From JADKAC01 sp964492065 (GTDB lineage: Bacteria > Bacteroidota > Bacteroidia > Chitinophagales > BACL12): 41,705 nucleotides of DNA. Below the pieces are notes generated by a model. The model was not told the DNA's origin. It made no database searches and worked only from the letters and a program-made list of their open reading frames with translations. The first letter of the stretch is position 1. Every line of letters begins with the position of its first letter. Location: contig CAZBHH010000023.1 in NCBI GenBank assembly GCA_964492065.1, positions 1 to 41,705 of the forward strand, read 5' to 3'. This document shows positions 1-9,178 of the stretch, piece after piece. Position numbers and translations under genes: made by a program.

Positions 1-108
1 CGTAGGGGCGACACAACACTACACACATCCACCGCAAAGCATCTCCGAGGTTGGCATCCCCGCCAAACCTCTGTCACCTCTGTCACTTGCCGTCGGTGAA
101 AATAAAAA

Positions 109-131
109 GGCCGCCTCAGGCTAAGGCGGCC
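109..131 (-). terminator. Rho-independent terminator of the first T9SS gene
   Basis: A perfect 8-bp stem (GGCCGCCT / AGGCGGCC) encloses a 7-nt loop. Read on the minus strand it is followed by a T-rich run (TTTTTATTTTC). It lies about 25 bases past the stop of the gene at 155-1036, as expected for an intrinsic terminator of that gene. Confidence 0.8.
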
Positions 132-154
132 TCAAAGTTTATGAAAAAGTCAAA

Positions 155-1036
155 TTACTGATTGATAAACAGTTGTTTGTTATAAACTGCACCATCAGCG
201 ACAATAGTTACCATATACATACCTTCGGCGGCATTGTCCAGGGTAATGCGCATACCGGATTGATTCAGGGCATTGGTGTACACGGTCTGGCCTACGGCAT
301 TTACAATTCTAACGCTGGCATCGGCTGCATTCAAATCTTTAACAGTGATGTTCACTGTATTGCCGAAACTGTACACGTTTAATTTTTCCGCATCAATTGT
401 CGGGATACTTACTTCCATTTCGGTTTGGCCGGCTTCTATTCCTTCGTCGGCACCTTCGCGGTAAGCGTAATCTTTAATCGTAATTGAAACGGGACTCACA
501 CTCACGTCCATTCTTATCCAGCCGTAGTGCAATTCGCCATCGATGTCAAAGCGAACGCCGAGGTATTTATCGGTGGTATTGGCAAAGGGGCCATAAGTGC
601 CACCCGAATATACAGAACCGAGGAAACCGACGTTGCCATAGGCATTTGTTCCAATAAATGATGCTCCGGAATCAATAGCAGAGCCTTCGTTTAGTGCTGA
701 GCCATAAGGTAACACACCAAGATAACCGATAAACTGGTTGTTTGCATTGCCGTAGCTGGCAGTAGGCAAGTACCCGAATAATTTAACCCATGACCATTCA
801 GGCGCTGTGGTGGCCGTGTTGCCATAGGCTTCGAAGTAATAATCCAGGGTGCCGTTATTATCCAGATCCAGTACAGTGTACTCGCCAAAGGCCAGAGTAA
901 TATCATCAATATCGGTATAGATGACAGCGGTCTGAGCGTCGGCAACTGAACCAGTGAGTGCAAATGCACCTGCCATTGCCGAATATCCGGCTAATTTCAA
1001 GCTTGTCTTTTGTGTTTTAGTGTAGTTTTTTCGCAT
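155..1036 (-). CDS. Secreted T9SS type A sorting-domain protein
   Basis: A 293-residue predicted secreted protein of unknown function. Residues 1-34 form a signal peptide with a long polar start, ending near ADAQ. The body has the pattern IYTDIDD ... LDLDNNGTLDYYF ... HYGWIRMDV ... IKDYAYREG, seen in Bacteroidota surface proteins with a beta-sandwich-like fold. The last ~75 residues (from about VNITVKDL to LFINQ) look like a Por secretion (T9SS type A) domain, which directs export across the outer membrane and is then cleaved. It is a paralogue of the next gene, sharing the YSD/YTD start, the DxDxDG-like motif and the W-x-R-L/M core, but the 126-bp gap suggests separate transcription. A one-mismatch -7 box (TATTTTAG, 1074-1081) lies upstream. 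The sorting domain is well supported; the substrate is unknown. Confidence 0.85.
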   Translation of the reverse strand: MRKNYTKTQKTSLKLAGYSAMAGAFALTGSVADAQTAVIYTDIDDITLAFGEYTVLDLDNNGTLDYYFEAYGNTATTAPEWSWVKLFGYLPTASYGNANNQFIGYLGVLPYGSALNEGSAIDSGASFIGTNAYGNVGFLGSVYSGGTYGPFANTTDKYLGVRFDIDGELHYGWIRMDVSVSPVSITIKDYAYREGADEGIEAGQTEMEVSIPTIDAEKLNVYSFGNTVNITVKDLNAADASVRIVNAVGQTVYTNALNQSGMRITLDNAAEGMYMVTIVADGAVYNKQLFINQ

Positions 1037-1162
1037 AGATATCTATTGAATTGTTTAAATGAAATTTCAGGGACTAAAATAATCAAATTTTTAACCGCTA
1101 ACGATTTTGGACTACTTTTTTTTGCATACAACCTATTGATATCTCTTTTTTTTACACAGCCC

Positions 1163-2038
1163 TTATTTTCCCAGGGCTATTTTTTTTGTAAAGACGGTTC
1201 CCCGGTTAACAATGGCGATGATATATATCCCGCCGGCAAAGGATTGCATGGCAATCGTGTGATTGGTGCCGCTAAAGTGTGCGTCGTACACCTGCCTGCC
1301 CTGCATATCGAAAATTTTGCAGGAGGCATCTTCCAGGAAAACGGGAGATTGAATGACGATGGCGCCGCAATCGCTATACACGATGAAGTCCGGGGAGCCC
1401 GGATTACCCGGTATAGCTACGGTGGAACCTGCGACAATGGCGGCATCCACCTGGTTGTCCCATGCGAGTTCCGTTATTTGTATGCTGCTGCCATCGGTGG
1501 CAACGCTGAGCCGCAGCCAGGCAAAATGAGTGGCGCCGGAGATTTTAAACCGCAGTCCGAGGAAGGCGTTGTCAGCTCCCGACCAGGGGCCGCCTTCGTA
1601 AATGACCGAGCCATCCACCGAAAGAAAACCCGCCAATCTCGCTTTGGCTGTAAATTTCGGCACCGTATCGGCGATTAATTCCCCCGACTCGAACCTATAG
1701 GCTGAGTTGATAATGTATCCGCTGAAGGTGGCTTGTTTTCCCATGATTGCATTTACACCCAGCCCCTGTGCATAGGCAAACCGGTATTGATACGGCACTA
1801 ATGCGCCACCCGAACTTTCGATGGAGCCCGTTTTGCTCTCTATCCAAAACCACATATCATCGGCGCCGTCGCCGTCGATATCCAGGTACATGGTATCGTT
1901 ACCCATTATCAGCGAATCCGGTTCCAGATCGCTATAGACGACAGAGGCCTGTGCGTCATCGCGGATGGCGACGAATGCCAGGGAAGCGAAGGAATAGGCG
2001 GCCAGCCTGTTTACTAATTGGATATTGCGCTCATTCAT
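1163..2038 (-). CDS. Secreted T9SS type A sorting-domain protein, paralogue of 155-1036
   Basis: A 291-residue predicted secreted protein related to its downstream neighbour. The N-terminal ~32 residues end near DAQAS and resemble a signal peptide. Shared elements are VVYSDLEPDS, YLDIDGDGADDMWFW (a D-rich, possibly calcium-binding loop) and HFAWLRLSV followed by ITELAWD. The C-terminal ~70 residues (IVYSDCG to KIALGK) fit a T9SS sorting domain, with MQGRQVYDA in the usual place. Its ATG abuts the TAA of the upstream phosphatase/sulfotransferase fusion (TAAATG), so the two are almost certainly cotranscribed. The exact role is unknown. The linkage raises the possibility, by inference only, that it is a substrate or partner of the fusion enzyme. 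Confidence 0.82.
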   Translation of the reverse strand: MNERNIQLVNRLAAYSFASLAFVAIRDDAQASVVYSDLEPDSLIMGNDTMYLDIDGDGADDMWFWIESKTGSIESSGGALVPYQYRFAYAQGLGVNAIMGKQATFSGYIINSAYRFESGELIADTVPKFTAKARLAGFLSVDGSVIYEGGPWSGADNAFLGLRFKISGATHFAWLRLSVATDGSSIQITELAWDNQVDAAIVAGSTVAIPGNPGSPDFIVYSDCGAIVIQSPVFLEDASCKIFDMQGRQVYDAHFSGTNHTIAMQSFAGGIYIIAIVNRGTVFTKKIALGK

Positions 2039-4594
2039 TTATTTGGATACTTTTTCGCGGTACAGGTTTTTGTCAACCACGCCTGCCATTGCGTGGATAT
2101 CTAAATTACCGCCTAAAAATGCATTTATTTTTTCTAATTCGGCGTGGGTGTTTTCAATGAGCGCTTTGTGCGATACATAGAGTATTTGCACATTGCCCTG
2201 CATCGGCGCCCATTTTTTTACCCTTGCCAGATTTTGTTTAAAGGCCTGCACCAATTTTAGGTTAATAACAGGGTCTTTTGCCTTGCCGGAGCGCACCAGC
2301 ATATTAGCCTGGCTCATCAATACCTCGTCGAGGTTGCGCTCCATGAAAAGTATCCTGTATTCGTATTGCGAGGGGAGTTCAAATAACAGGTGCGAAATGA
2401 CTTTTACCGCTTTTCCGTTAGCCTCGCTGAGCCAGGTTTTGTTCTTCGCTATGGCTTTTACCAATTCGTGTTCGTAATAGCCTTTGGGGTTGTTTGCATC
2501 TGCCTTGCGCAGTTTGTCGGTAAATATTTCGAGGCCGCCCTTCTCCAGCATCTGCATCATCAGGCTGGTTCCCGATCGCGGCAGGCCGCTGACTATGGTG
2601 ATGCTGCCCTTCAGAATATTCTTGAATTTTTCTGCGTGTGTGTTTGCCTGTTCCGGTTGCTTTAAATGCTCCTGGTAAATTTTGTTGAGCCAGGCTCTGG
2701 CCTTGTTAATACCCGGCGCCATTTTCAGGCACACTTCAAAAGCTTCTGCAGATTGTTTGTACAACTGCATGTAATACAGTGTTTCGCCGATATGGTAATG
2801 CGCTACCGGGAAATGGTACATCAGCCCCACGCAATTTAAAAACTGGTCTAAGGCTTCCTCGTATTTGCCCCGCCGCAACATGGAGATGCCCAGGCTGTGC
2901 ATTGCCGGTGCATTGCCGGGATCAAACTCCAGTTCCTTGCGGAATGCCTTTTCGGCTTTTGCCCAGCGCTTCAACAGCAGATAGGAGCGGCCCAGCGACA
3001 TATTTATCCTCGCATGGGGAAATTCTTTTTCTATCTTCTCAAAAATCGCAAGCGCCTCTTTCGGTTTGTTTTCGATCATCAGCAGTGAGCCTTCCATCAA
3101 TTGTAAGCTGATAGCCACATCCTTGCCGGATGCACTTTTGACTTTAGCCAACACCTCCCTGCACTCGGCAACCATATTCAAGCTCTGATAACAGGAGGCC
3201 AGTCGCATCCCATAGCGGGAGATTTCGGGATTTTCTTCAAACAGTTTGCTGAGAATTTCAATGGCCGGTTTGTATTGTCTGCCGTTGATATAGGCACGGG
3301 CGAGGTAGTAGTTATTTTCATTTACCGTTTTCTGAATCGCCTTCTCAATATTTTCATCCGGTTTTTCGATATAGCCCAACTCAATGAGTTGTTCCATCGC
3401 CTCCTGGGCTGCATAGGGGTCTTCCTGTTTTTCTTCCGGATGTTCGCCGCTATTGCCCGGAATCTCCTCCCAACTGGGGATTTGTTCCAGCTGAATTGGT
3501 TCTTCGAAGGCATTTACCAGCACATTGCCGTCCATATCCGCCCCGACGGGAAGGCCGAAGAGGGTGAGCAGGGTGGGCGTCACGTCCAGAATGCTCGCTC
3601 CGTACAACCGTTCATCCTTTTTAATATGCGGGCCATGCATTACGACTATGCCGTAAGGGCTGTGTTCGTGGGCCGGTGCGGCGGGTTCTTTTGGCAGTGA
3701 AATCGGGCGCAGGTGGTCGGGGTGAAATCCGTGGTCCGAAATCAGCATCACCGTAACGTCATCGCCTGCTAATTGCAGGAGCCGTTCCAACATCATATCG
3801 TGGAATTTATATCCGCTGATCACCACATCTTTGTACGTTTCAAATAAATCTTCGGGCAGTCCCGGCAGTTTGGGCGGGTGAAATTTCATGAAGCCATGGC
3901 AGAAATGATCGATGGCGTCGAAGTACACGCCCACGAAGTCCCATTCTTCGTGTTCCAAAATATAGGTGGCTGCGGCCTGGATAGTACTGCAATCGGCAAT
4001 TACCTTCGCCAGCATCGTCAGGCGCTTATCCTTTTCCTGGTCGATCTTTGCCGCTGAAGGCACAAAGGGCAGGATGTGGGCAGGCGTCAACTCGGCAGGG
4101 TGAATGCGCATCCGTGCGTAGAGTTCTGACTTCTCGAACGGGTGCACCGTTCCCGGCGCCATCGGCCACTTTTCGGTAATGGGCTTTGTCGCCCGTTGGT
4201 ATAGATTTGAAATCATCGTGCCGTTGATGGGTTCGGCGGGATGACTCGGCCACCAGCCGATTACGTGACTTTTCAGCCCGTGTTGGTTGAGGATATTCCA
4301 AATAGCCTTCACCTTGCGTGAGGTGATAAAGGCAGGGCGGATGCCTTTCCCCGATGGATCGGGTTCGGTAAATCCGTGAATGCCGTGTTTATAAGGCCGT
4401 TTACCCGTACTGATGGAGGTCCACAGCATGGGCGACAACGGAGGGTCCAACGTCGCCAGGTTGCCCATAATGCCGCCGTTCACCAGTTTTTCGAGTGTCG
4501 GCATGTGTCCTGCGTCCATCAGTGGATTTATCACCTTCCAGTCGGCGGCATCCCATCCTATTAACAATACTTTTTTTGCTAATCTCTTTCCCAT
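2039..4594 (-). CDS. Alkaline phosphatase superfamily-TPR-sulfotransferase fusion protein
   Basis: An 851-residue three-part protein with no obvious signal peptide. Residues ~7-365 are a type I phosphodiesterase/nucleotide pyrophosphatase-like domain of the alkaline phosphatase superfamily. Visible metal-site elements are D15 in LLIGWDAADW, the PPLSPMLWTSISTGKRP segment carrying a candidate Ser/Thr nucleophile, D226/H230 in YFDAIDHFCH, D287/H288 in LISDHGFHPDH and H311. Residues ~400-645 hold TPR-like helical repeats. Residues ~663-851 form a P-loop sulfotransferase domain with GLPRSGTS at 670-677, the 5' phosphosulfate loop for PAPS. A 68-residue ORF ends 11 bases upstream and the next gene abuts its stop, so it is probably the middle of a three-gene operon. 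Inference: it could act on a sulfated or phosphorylated cell-surface substrate, or regulate PAPS-dependent transfer. The real reaction is unknown. Domain assignments are strong. Confidence 0.88.
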   Translation of the reverse strand: MGKRLAKKVLLIGWDAADWKVINPLMDAGHMPTLEKLVNGGIMGNLATLDPPLSPMLWTSISTGKRPYKHGIHGFTEPDPSGKGIRPAFITSRKVKAIWNILNQHGLKSHVIGWWPSHPAEPINGTMISNLYQRATKPITEKWPMAPGTVHPFEKSELYARMRIHPAELTPAHILPFVPSAAKIDQEKDKRLTMLAKVIADCSTIQAAATYILEHEEWDFVGVYFDAIDHFCHGFMKFHPPKLPGLPEDLFETYKDVVISGYKFHDMMLERLLQLAGDDVTVMLISDHGFHPDHLRPISLPKEPAAPAHEHSPYGIVVMHGPHIKKDERLYGASILDVTPTLLTLFGLPVGADMDGNVLVNAFEEPIQLEQIPSWEEIPGNSGEHPEEKQEDPYAAQEAMEQLIELGYIEKPDENIEKAIQKTVNENNYYLARAYINGRQYKPAIEILSKLFEENPEISRYGMRLASCYQSLNMVAECREVLAKVKSASGKDVAISLQLMEGSLLMIENKPKEALAIFEKIEKEFPHARINMSLGRSYLLLKRWAKAEKAFRKELEFDPGNAPAMHSLGISMLRRGKYEEALDQFLNCVGLMYHFPVAHYHIGETLYYMQLYKQSAEAFEVCLKMAPGINKARAWLNKIYQEHLKQPEQANTHAEKFKNILKGSITIVSGLPRSGTSLMMQMLEKGGLEIFTDKLRKADANNPKGYYEHELVKAIAKNKTWLSEANGKAVKVISHLLFELPSQYEYRILFMERNLDEVLMSQANMLVRSGKAKDPVINLKLVQAFKQNLARVKKWAPMQGNVQILYVSHKALIENTHAELEKINAFLGGNLDIHAMAGVVDKNLYREKVSK

Positions 4595-4605
4595 TGCACG
4601 TTTGC

Positions 4606-4812
4606 TTACTTATTTTTTTGTTTCTTTCCGGCCTTTGCTCCGGCGCCTGCTTTTTTCGACTTCTGCGCCCGATTAAATGCAGCTCTTGCATTGCGCCAGG
4701 CAATTAAACCCTTATACCCCAGTGCGAGCAATCCGAGAGAGCCTTCGGGCGGCACCTCAATGGGCGTTCCCTCTTTGGTAGTTATAATTATTTTTTGTTC
4801 TTCCGAAATCAT
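4606..4812 (-). CDS. Small basic-tailed hypothetical protein, first gene of the fusion-protein operon
   Basis: A 68-residue ORF, not recognised. The N-terminal half has a beta-like IIITTKEGTPIEVP start, then a glycine/leucine segment (EGSLGLLALGYKGLIAW) that could be a short amphipathic or membrane-associated helix. The last ~20 residues are lysine/alanine rich (KSKKAGAGAKAGKKQKNK). It ends 11 bases before the 851-residue fusion, so the two should be cotranscribed. A near-match -7 box (TACCTTTA, 4832-4839) lies ~20 bases upstream of its ATG. Codon use and position argue it is real and not a chance ORF. The function cannot be named; a partner or anchor of the fusion enzyme is an inference. Confidence 0.65.
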   Translation of the reverse strand: MISEEQKIIITTKEGTPIEVPPEGSLGLLALGYKGLIAWRNARAAFNRAQKSKKAGAGAKAGKKQKNK

Positions 4813-4895
4813 ATACTTTTTTGAAAGGACGTAAAGGTATCGCTTTTGAGGGGTTTTTATGTCAATAGCGCATCAGTATCGTATGCATGTTTGTG

Positions 4896-4903
4896 TAATT
4901 TTG
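4896..4903 (+). promoter_or_regulatory. Bacteroidota -7 promoter box of lysS
   Basis: TAATTTTG matches TAnnTTTG exactly and lies 20 bases before the ATG at 4924. No convincing -33 TTTG is present at 19-20 bases upstream. The position supports the internal ATG as the true lysS start. Confidence 0.5.
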
Positions 4904-4923
4904 TCGGCTTAAAGATTTACAGC

Positions 4924-6432
4924 ATGCCGTTGAACGAATTAGAATTAATACGCAGAGAGAGTTTACACCAGTTGCGGTTGATGGGTATAGACCCCTATCC
5001 CGCCGAGGGCTTTGATGTGAACACTTCCAGCAAGACCATTTTGGATACTTACCAGACTGGCGCTACGGGTTTTGAAAATGTATCCATTGCGGGCAGGTTG
5101 ATGAGCAAACGGATAATGGGCAAAGCCTCTTTTGCGGTGATTCAGGATCAGGCAGGGCGCATACAGTTGTACATCAGCAGGGATGCAATTGCCAGGGATG
5201 GAGATGCGCTGTGGTACGATGAAGTTTTCAAAAAACACCTGGATATCGGCGATATTATCGGCGTAAAAGGATATGTATTCACCACCAAAACGGGTGAGAC
5301 GACCATTCACGTAACCGAACTCCGGCTGCTTTGTAAATCATTGAAGCCGCTGCCTATCGTGAAGACAGATGCCGAAGGCAATGTGTTCGATGCATTTGCT
5401 GACCCGGAGCAGCGCTACCGGATGCGCTATGTGGATTTAATCGTCAACCCCCATGTGCGTGAGATTTTTATTACCCGTGCGAAAATCGTGAACACCATAC
5501 GCCGGTATTTTATGGACAGGGATTACCTGGAGGTAGAGACGCCTATTTTGCAACCTGTCTATGGCGGCGCCGCCGCCCGGCCGTTTAAGACACATCACAA
5601 CGCACTGGATATGCCGCTATACCTGCGCATCGCCAACGAACTCTACCTGAAGCGCCTGATTGTCGGCGGGTACGACGGCGTATTTGAATTTGCCAAGGAC
5701 TTCCGCAATGAGGGCATGGACCGCTTTCACAACCCCGAGTTCACCCAGGTGGAATTATACGTAGCCTATAAGGATTACGAATGGATGATGCAGTTGGTGG
5801 AAGAGCTGGTAGAACTGGTGGCCGTTGCGGCAACAGGCGATACCAAAGTGGTGGTAGGCGAACATACAATCGATTTCAAACGCCCCTGGAAGCGCTATAC
5901 CATGTTCGAAGCAATACGTGAATTTACGAGCGTGGACATTTCGGCGATGAGCGAAAATGAAATTTACGATGCGGCAAAGAAAATGCGGGTACCCATTGAT
6001 GCAACCATGGGCAAGGGCAAGTTGATTGACGAGATTTTTGGTGAGAAGTGCGAGCCGTATCTCATCCAGCCGACCTTTATTACCGACTACCCCGTCGAGA
6101 TGAGCCCGCTGGCTAAAAAGCACCGCAGCAAAGAGGGATTGGTAGAGCGCTTCGAAGCCATTGTCAACGGCAAGGAGTTGTGCAATGCCTTTTCGGAATT
6201 GAACGATCCGATGGACCAGCGCTTCCGCTTTGAAGAACAACTGGAACTGGGCAGGCGGGGCGATGAGGAGGCGATGGTGTTGGACGAGGACTTCCTGCGC
6301 TCGCTCGAATACGGCCTGCCGCCGACTTCGGGGCTGGGAATCGGCATTGACCGTCTGACCATGTTGATGACCAACAGCAAATCCATCCAGGAGGTATTAT
6401 TATTCCCGCTGATGCGCCCGGAGAACGGATAG
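4924..6432 (+). CDS. lysS: Lysyl-tRNA synthetase, class II
   Basis: A 502-residue class II LysRS, which charges tRNA(Lys) in the cytosol. The N-terminal ~150 residues form the OB-fold anticodon-binding domain (VSIAGRLMSKRIMGKASFAVIQD region). The catalytic core carries motif 1 (DRDYLEVETPIL), motif 2 (FRNEGMDRFHNPEFTQVE) and motif 3 (GLGIGIDRLTMLMT). The open frame reaches back to 4846, but that extension is not LysRS-like. The ATG at 4924 (MPLNELELIRRES) fits the family and sits behind a -7 box. Length is normal (~500). It is monocistronic, convergent with a T9SS gene, and ends at a strong bidirectional terminator. Confidence 0.97.
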   Translation: MPLNELELIRRESLHQLRLMGIDPYPAEGFDVNTSSKTILDTYQTGATGFENVSIAGRLMSKRIMGKASFAVIQDQAGRIQLYISRDAIARDGDALWYDEVFKKHLDIGDIIGVKGYVFTTKTGETTIHVTELRLLCKSLKPLPIVKTDAEGNVFDAFADPEQRYRMRYVDLIVNPHVREIFITRAKIVNTIRRYFMDRDYLEVETPILQPVYGGAAARPFKTHHNALDMPLYLRIANELYLKRLIVGGYDGVFEFAKDFRNEGMDRFHNPEFTQVELYVAYKDYEWMMQLVEELVELVAVAATGDTKVVVGEHTIDFKRPWKRYTMFEAIREFTSVDISAMSENEIYDAAKKMRVPIDATMGKGKLIDEIFGEKCEPYLIQPTFITDYPVEMSPLAKKHRSKEGLVERFEAIVNGKELCNAFSELNDPMDQRFRFEEQLELGRRGDEEAMVLDEDFLRSLEYGLPPTSGLGIGIDRLTMLMTNSKSIQEVLLFPLMRPENG

Positions 6433-6470
6433 CCAACTGAATATGAAAGTGTAGCCGAATCTGACAAAAG

Positions 6471-6505
6471 AAAAAAGCCGCTGTTGCAAAACGAGCGGCT
6501 TTTTT
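6471..6505. terminator. Bidirectional terminator between lysS and a T9SS gene
   Basis: A 12-bp perfect stem (AAAAAAGCCGCT / AGCGGCTTTTTT) with an 11-nt loop gives a T-run on both strands. It can stop lysS (plus) and the convergent gene at 6524-8851 (minus). Confidence 0.9.
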
Positions 6506-6523
6506 AGTGATTGTTTGAATGTG

Positions 6524-8851
6524 TTATTGTTTGAGAATCGGCTGGCGATGTGCAACGCCGTCAATTTCGATTTCGCACAGGTACATACCGGATGTAAGGC
6601 CGTTCATATTTAACGAAATAGTTTGAATACCTTCGCTGATGGTAACCACTTCTGCGTACACTACCCTGCCGGACATATCCAAAATACGCAGCGTAGTATT
6701 ACCGCTGTTGGCACTCATCACCGGCAGGATGACGCTGTTTACCGCCGGATTGGGATAGATGGTTCCCAGGTCGAAATTGCCGTTTACTTTAACCGAAATG
6801 ATATCGCTGAATTCATAGAGTCCATTGAAATCGGTTTGCCTCAGGCGATAATAGTTAGTACCCAACAATGGCTGCTTATCGGTAAATGTATAATCCTTCA
6901 ACCCACTGCTTTGACCGGCGCCTGCCACTGTTCCGATGGCTTCGAATTGTTTACCGTCGGCGCTGCGCTCGATAGTGAAATAGTCGTTGTTTAATTCGGT
7001 GGCGGTAGTCCAGTTCAGAATATTGGCGTTGCCCACATTGGAACCTGCAAAGGTTACCAGTTCAATCGGCAGCACATAGTCATCTTCCGATCTTCCGATA
7101 CCGAAATAACCGAAGTCATTCACCCCTTCACTCGAAAGGTTGATATAATTCGAAGTAAAAGAAATCGCATTATGGGTACTACCTGCATCCCCCCAGCCGG
7201 TGGGGCCGGTCGTTGTGTTATGAAAAATAGAATGTTGTAACAGCGCAACGCCCATGTTGGTAACGCCGTTTGACTCTAAGTCGAGATCAAAGGCGTTTGG
7301 CGCACCCGTTCTGTTTAAATCCCAATAACCGTTATCCAGGAAAGTAACGATGGGCGTAGGAGTAGTGCCTCCATATACATCCGAAGTCAGGCCTGTGGGA
7401 TCTGTCAATTGCGAGTTGACGAATCTGCCGGAAACCTCGGTGGAGCCGGGCGAGGAAGACCAGGTAATGGTGGCCGGATTGTAATAGGTGGCATCGGTGC
7501 CAATAACGCTGCCGCCGGTTTCAAAACCTCCCAGCGGAAACAGGTAAGCTGCGGCGCCGCCAATGGTACGGACTACACGGCCTGTACCGTTGGTTACGAT
7601 ATAAGAGCTGGTACTTCCCCCCGACAAACCATTGGAAATGCTGAGCGTTAAATCGTAGTTGTTCAGATAGATGTTTTCGGAAGTAAGTGTCAGTGTATTG
7701 GACACCGCTACAGCATTGCCGAGGCTGATTGTTGAGCCATCAATGGTAAGGTTATAAAATGTGTTGGAGTTACCGCCCACATCTTCGTAAGCATCCGTTG
7801 AACCGGAGAAAACAACAGTGCTGGTGGAGGGTGTAAACGATGAACCGCTTTTTGACCACCCGCCGCCAACGGTAATGGTTGCCGAGCCTGCATTAAATGC
7901 GCCCGAGCCCGATAAGGTCACATTGCCATCGATATTAATCGGGTTTGTGGCAGCGGTGGTGGAGGCAGCGCCGGTACATGAAAAGTCGCCGGCAATATCC
8001 AGTGTAGCCGCCGGCAGTGTCTTCGTGCCGCTTCCCCTTAATACCAAGTGGCCATAGGATTCAGCTGTTACGATCTGATTTGTTCCTGAATAGTCCACGG
8101 TACTCGTCGCTTCGAAGATTTTGTTCCCGCCGCCTGAAACCCCAAACATGGTGGTAGTGTCGGTTAACTGTAACGTAGCGCCGTCGTAAACTTTTAAGTT
8201 TTTTCCTGCAGCTAAGGTAATTTCGTGTCCGCCGTTTGACAAGATGCCCGAGGTAACCTCCACATGTCCGTGAATTGTCACTACAGTATCAATGCTACAT
8301 GATGCATTGGAAGCCTTGGCAACCGTAATATTATGGAATTGAGGATCATTGCCGCGAATCCTGCTGTTTGAAGTGCCGTCAAATACCACATCGCAGAAGA
8401 GAGAGTCGTTTTTAAAAAATTCCACTGTACCAAAATCATTTAAAAAGTCACCTATGTAGATTGTATTTGCGCTTCCTGTTCCATTTCCGACACTTAGGGT
8501 GCCGTTTGTATTTAACCTGATTAGACCATCTATCACGAGTGTATTGTTTGAATTACCATCGAAAGTCAGATTCTTATTTATCACCAAGTTTCCTATGGAA
8601 TAGGTGGGTGATACATCAATGATAATGGAAGTTCCCGATTTTATAATCACTCTTGCCGGAGTATAAGATTGCCCTGGGTATTCGCTGGTTGCCACATAGG
8701 CAGTGCCATCCCACCTATTCCATGAGGAGAAGTCACTCCAATTGCCATTGGCTACTGAAATGAAATCGCCTACAGTTTCGCCGGCGCCTAAGAGCGAAAC
8801 GGAATGGAAAATACAGGATGCGATGGTTATTGCGGTAAAAAACTTCTTCAT
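6524..8851 (-). CDS. Large secreted beta-helix-like protein with T9SS sorting domain
   Basis: A 775-residue predicted surface or secreted protein. A signal peptide spans ~1-22. The segment GNWSDFSSWNRWDG followed by VIIKSGTSIIID and short repeated units such as LVINKNLTFDGNSNN and VTLSGSGAFNAGSATITVGG suggests a right-handed beta-helix or adhesin-like stalk (~residues 30-420). Residues ~600-690 hold an IELVTFAGS ... ILNWTTATELNNDYFTIERS unit, the fibronectin-like stretch commonly placed before T9SS domains. The C-terminal ~75 residues (IYPNPAVNSV to PILKQ) are a clear type A sorting domain. No catalytic motif was found. A perfect -7 box lies ~58 bases upstream and the terminator is shared with lysS. 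An adhesive or structural role is inferred. Confidence 0.88.
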   Translation of the reverse strand: MKKFFTAITIASCIFHSVSLLGAGETVGDFISVANGNWSDFSSWNRWDGTAYVATSEYPGQSYTPARVIIKSGTSIIIDVSPTYSIGNLVINKNLTFDGNSNNTLVIDGLIRLNTNGTLSVGNGTGSANTIYIGDFLNDFGTVEFFKNDSLFCDVVFDGTSNSRIRGNDPQFHNITVAKASNASCSIDTVVTIHGHVEVTSGILSNGGHEITLAAGKNLKVYDGATLQLTDTTTMFGVSGGGNKIFEATSTVDYSGTNQIVTAESYGHLVLRGSGTKTLPAATLDIAGDFSCTGAASTTAATNPINIDGNVTLSGSGAFNAGSATITVGGGWSKSGSSFTPSTSTVVFSGSTDAYEDVGGNSNTFYNLTIDGSTISLGNAVAVSNTLTLTSENIYLNNYDLTLSISNGLSGGSTSSYIVTNGTGRVVRTIGGAAAYLFPLGGFETGGSVIGTDATYYNPATITWSSSPGSTEVSGRFVNSQLTDPTGLTSDVYGGTTPTPIVTFLDNGYWDLNRTGAPNAFDLDLESNGVTNMGVALLQHSIFHNTTTGPTGWGDAGSTHNAISFTSNYINLSSEGVNDFGYFGIGRSEDDYVLPIELVTFAGSNVGNANILNWTTATELNNDYFTIERSADGKQFEAIGTVAGAGQSSGLKDYTFTDKQPLLGTNYYRLRQTDFNGLYEFSDIISVKVNGNFDLGTIYPNPAVNSVILPVMSANSGNTTLRILDMSGRVVYAEVVTISEGIQTISLNMNGLTSGMYLCEIEIDGVAHRQPILKQ

Positions 8852-9178
8852 AGTTTTTGGATTAAATAAATTCTAATTTGTGTTCTATTTTTATGCCGTA
8901 TGAATTAACAAATCTAAAAAAAAATAAGTATTTGGCGGATTTAATTAACAGTTATAAGTGACAATTGTAAAATTAAATAGATAATCGGCAGGAATTGCAA
9001 ACGTACATTAAAAGAAAATCAAATAGAGGTTCCATGCGGCGGAATCTGCGTGACTAATAAGCTGCGAGCCCGGCTGTTCCGGAGAACAGATACTCAAAAT
9101 GGGTGAAAATGTATCCCGGAGCAGATAACAGTCGAGGGATAAATGCTGTAAAAATATTTTTAGCTTGTGACATGGGAT
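8852..9178. other. Intergenic region of 327 bases
   Basis: It holds the promoter-like box of the 6524-8851 gene at its left end. A short hairpin (CTGTTC-CGGA-GAACAG, 9072-9087) has no T-run and no assigned role. No convincing small gene or RNA was seen. The 8.87-9.0 kb part is A/T rich. Confidence 0.5.
8909..8916 (-). promoter_or_regulatory. Bacteroidota -7 promoter box of the large T9SS gene
   Basis: On the minus strand TAGATTTG is an exact TAnnTTTG match, 57 bases upstream of the ATG at 8851. It is preceded by a long T-run, with no clear -33 element. Confidence 0.5.

Noticed and set aside
1158..1178. Hairpin AGCCCT/AGGGCT with a T-run on the plus strand
   Set aside because: It overlaps the end of the minus-strand T9SS gene, and on that strand it is followed by A residues, not T. 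No plus-strand gene precedes it.
1010..1678. 222-codon plus-strand open frame
   Set aside because: It is antisense to the T9SS gene at 1163-2038 and spans the intergenic gap. The translation has no domain-like pattern, while the minus strand encodes a clear paralogue.
4846..4923. 26-codon N-terminal extension of lysS
   Set aside because: It is not LysRS-like and overlaps the -7 box; the ATG at 4924 fits the family.
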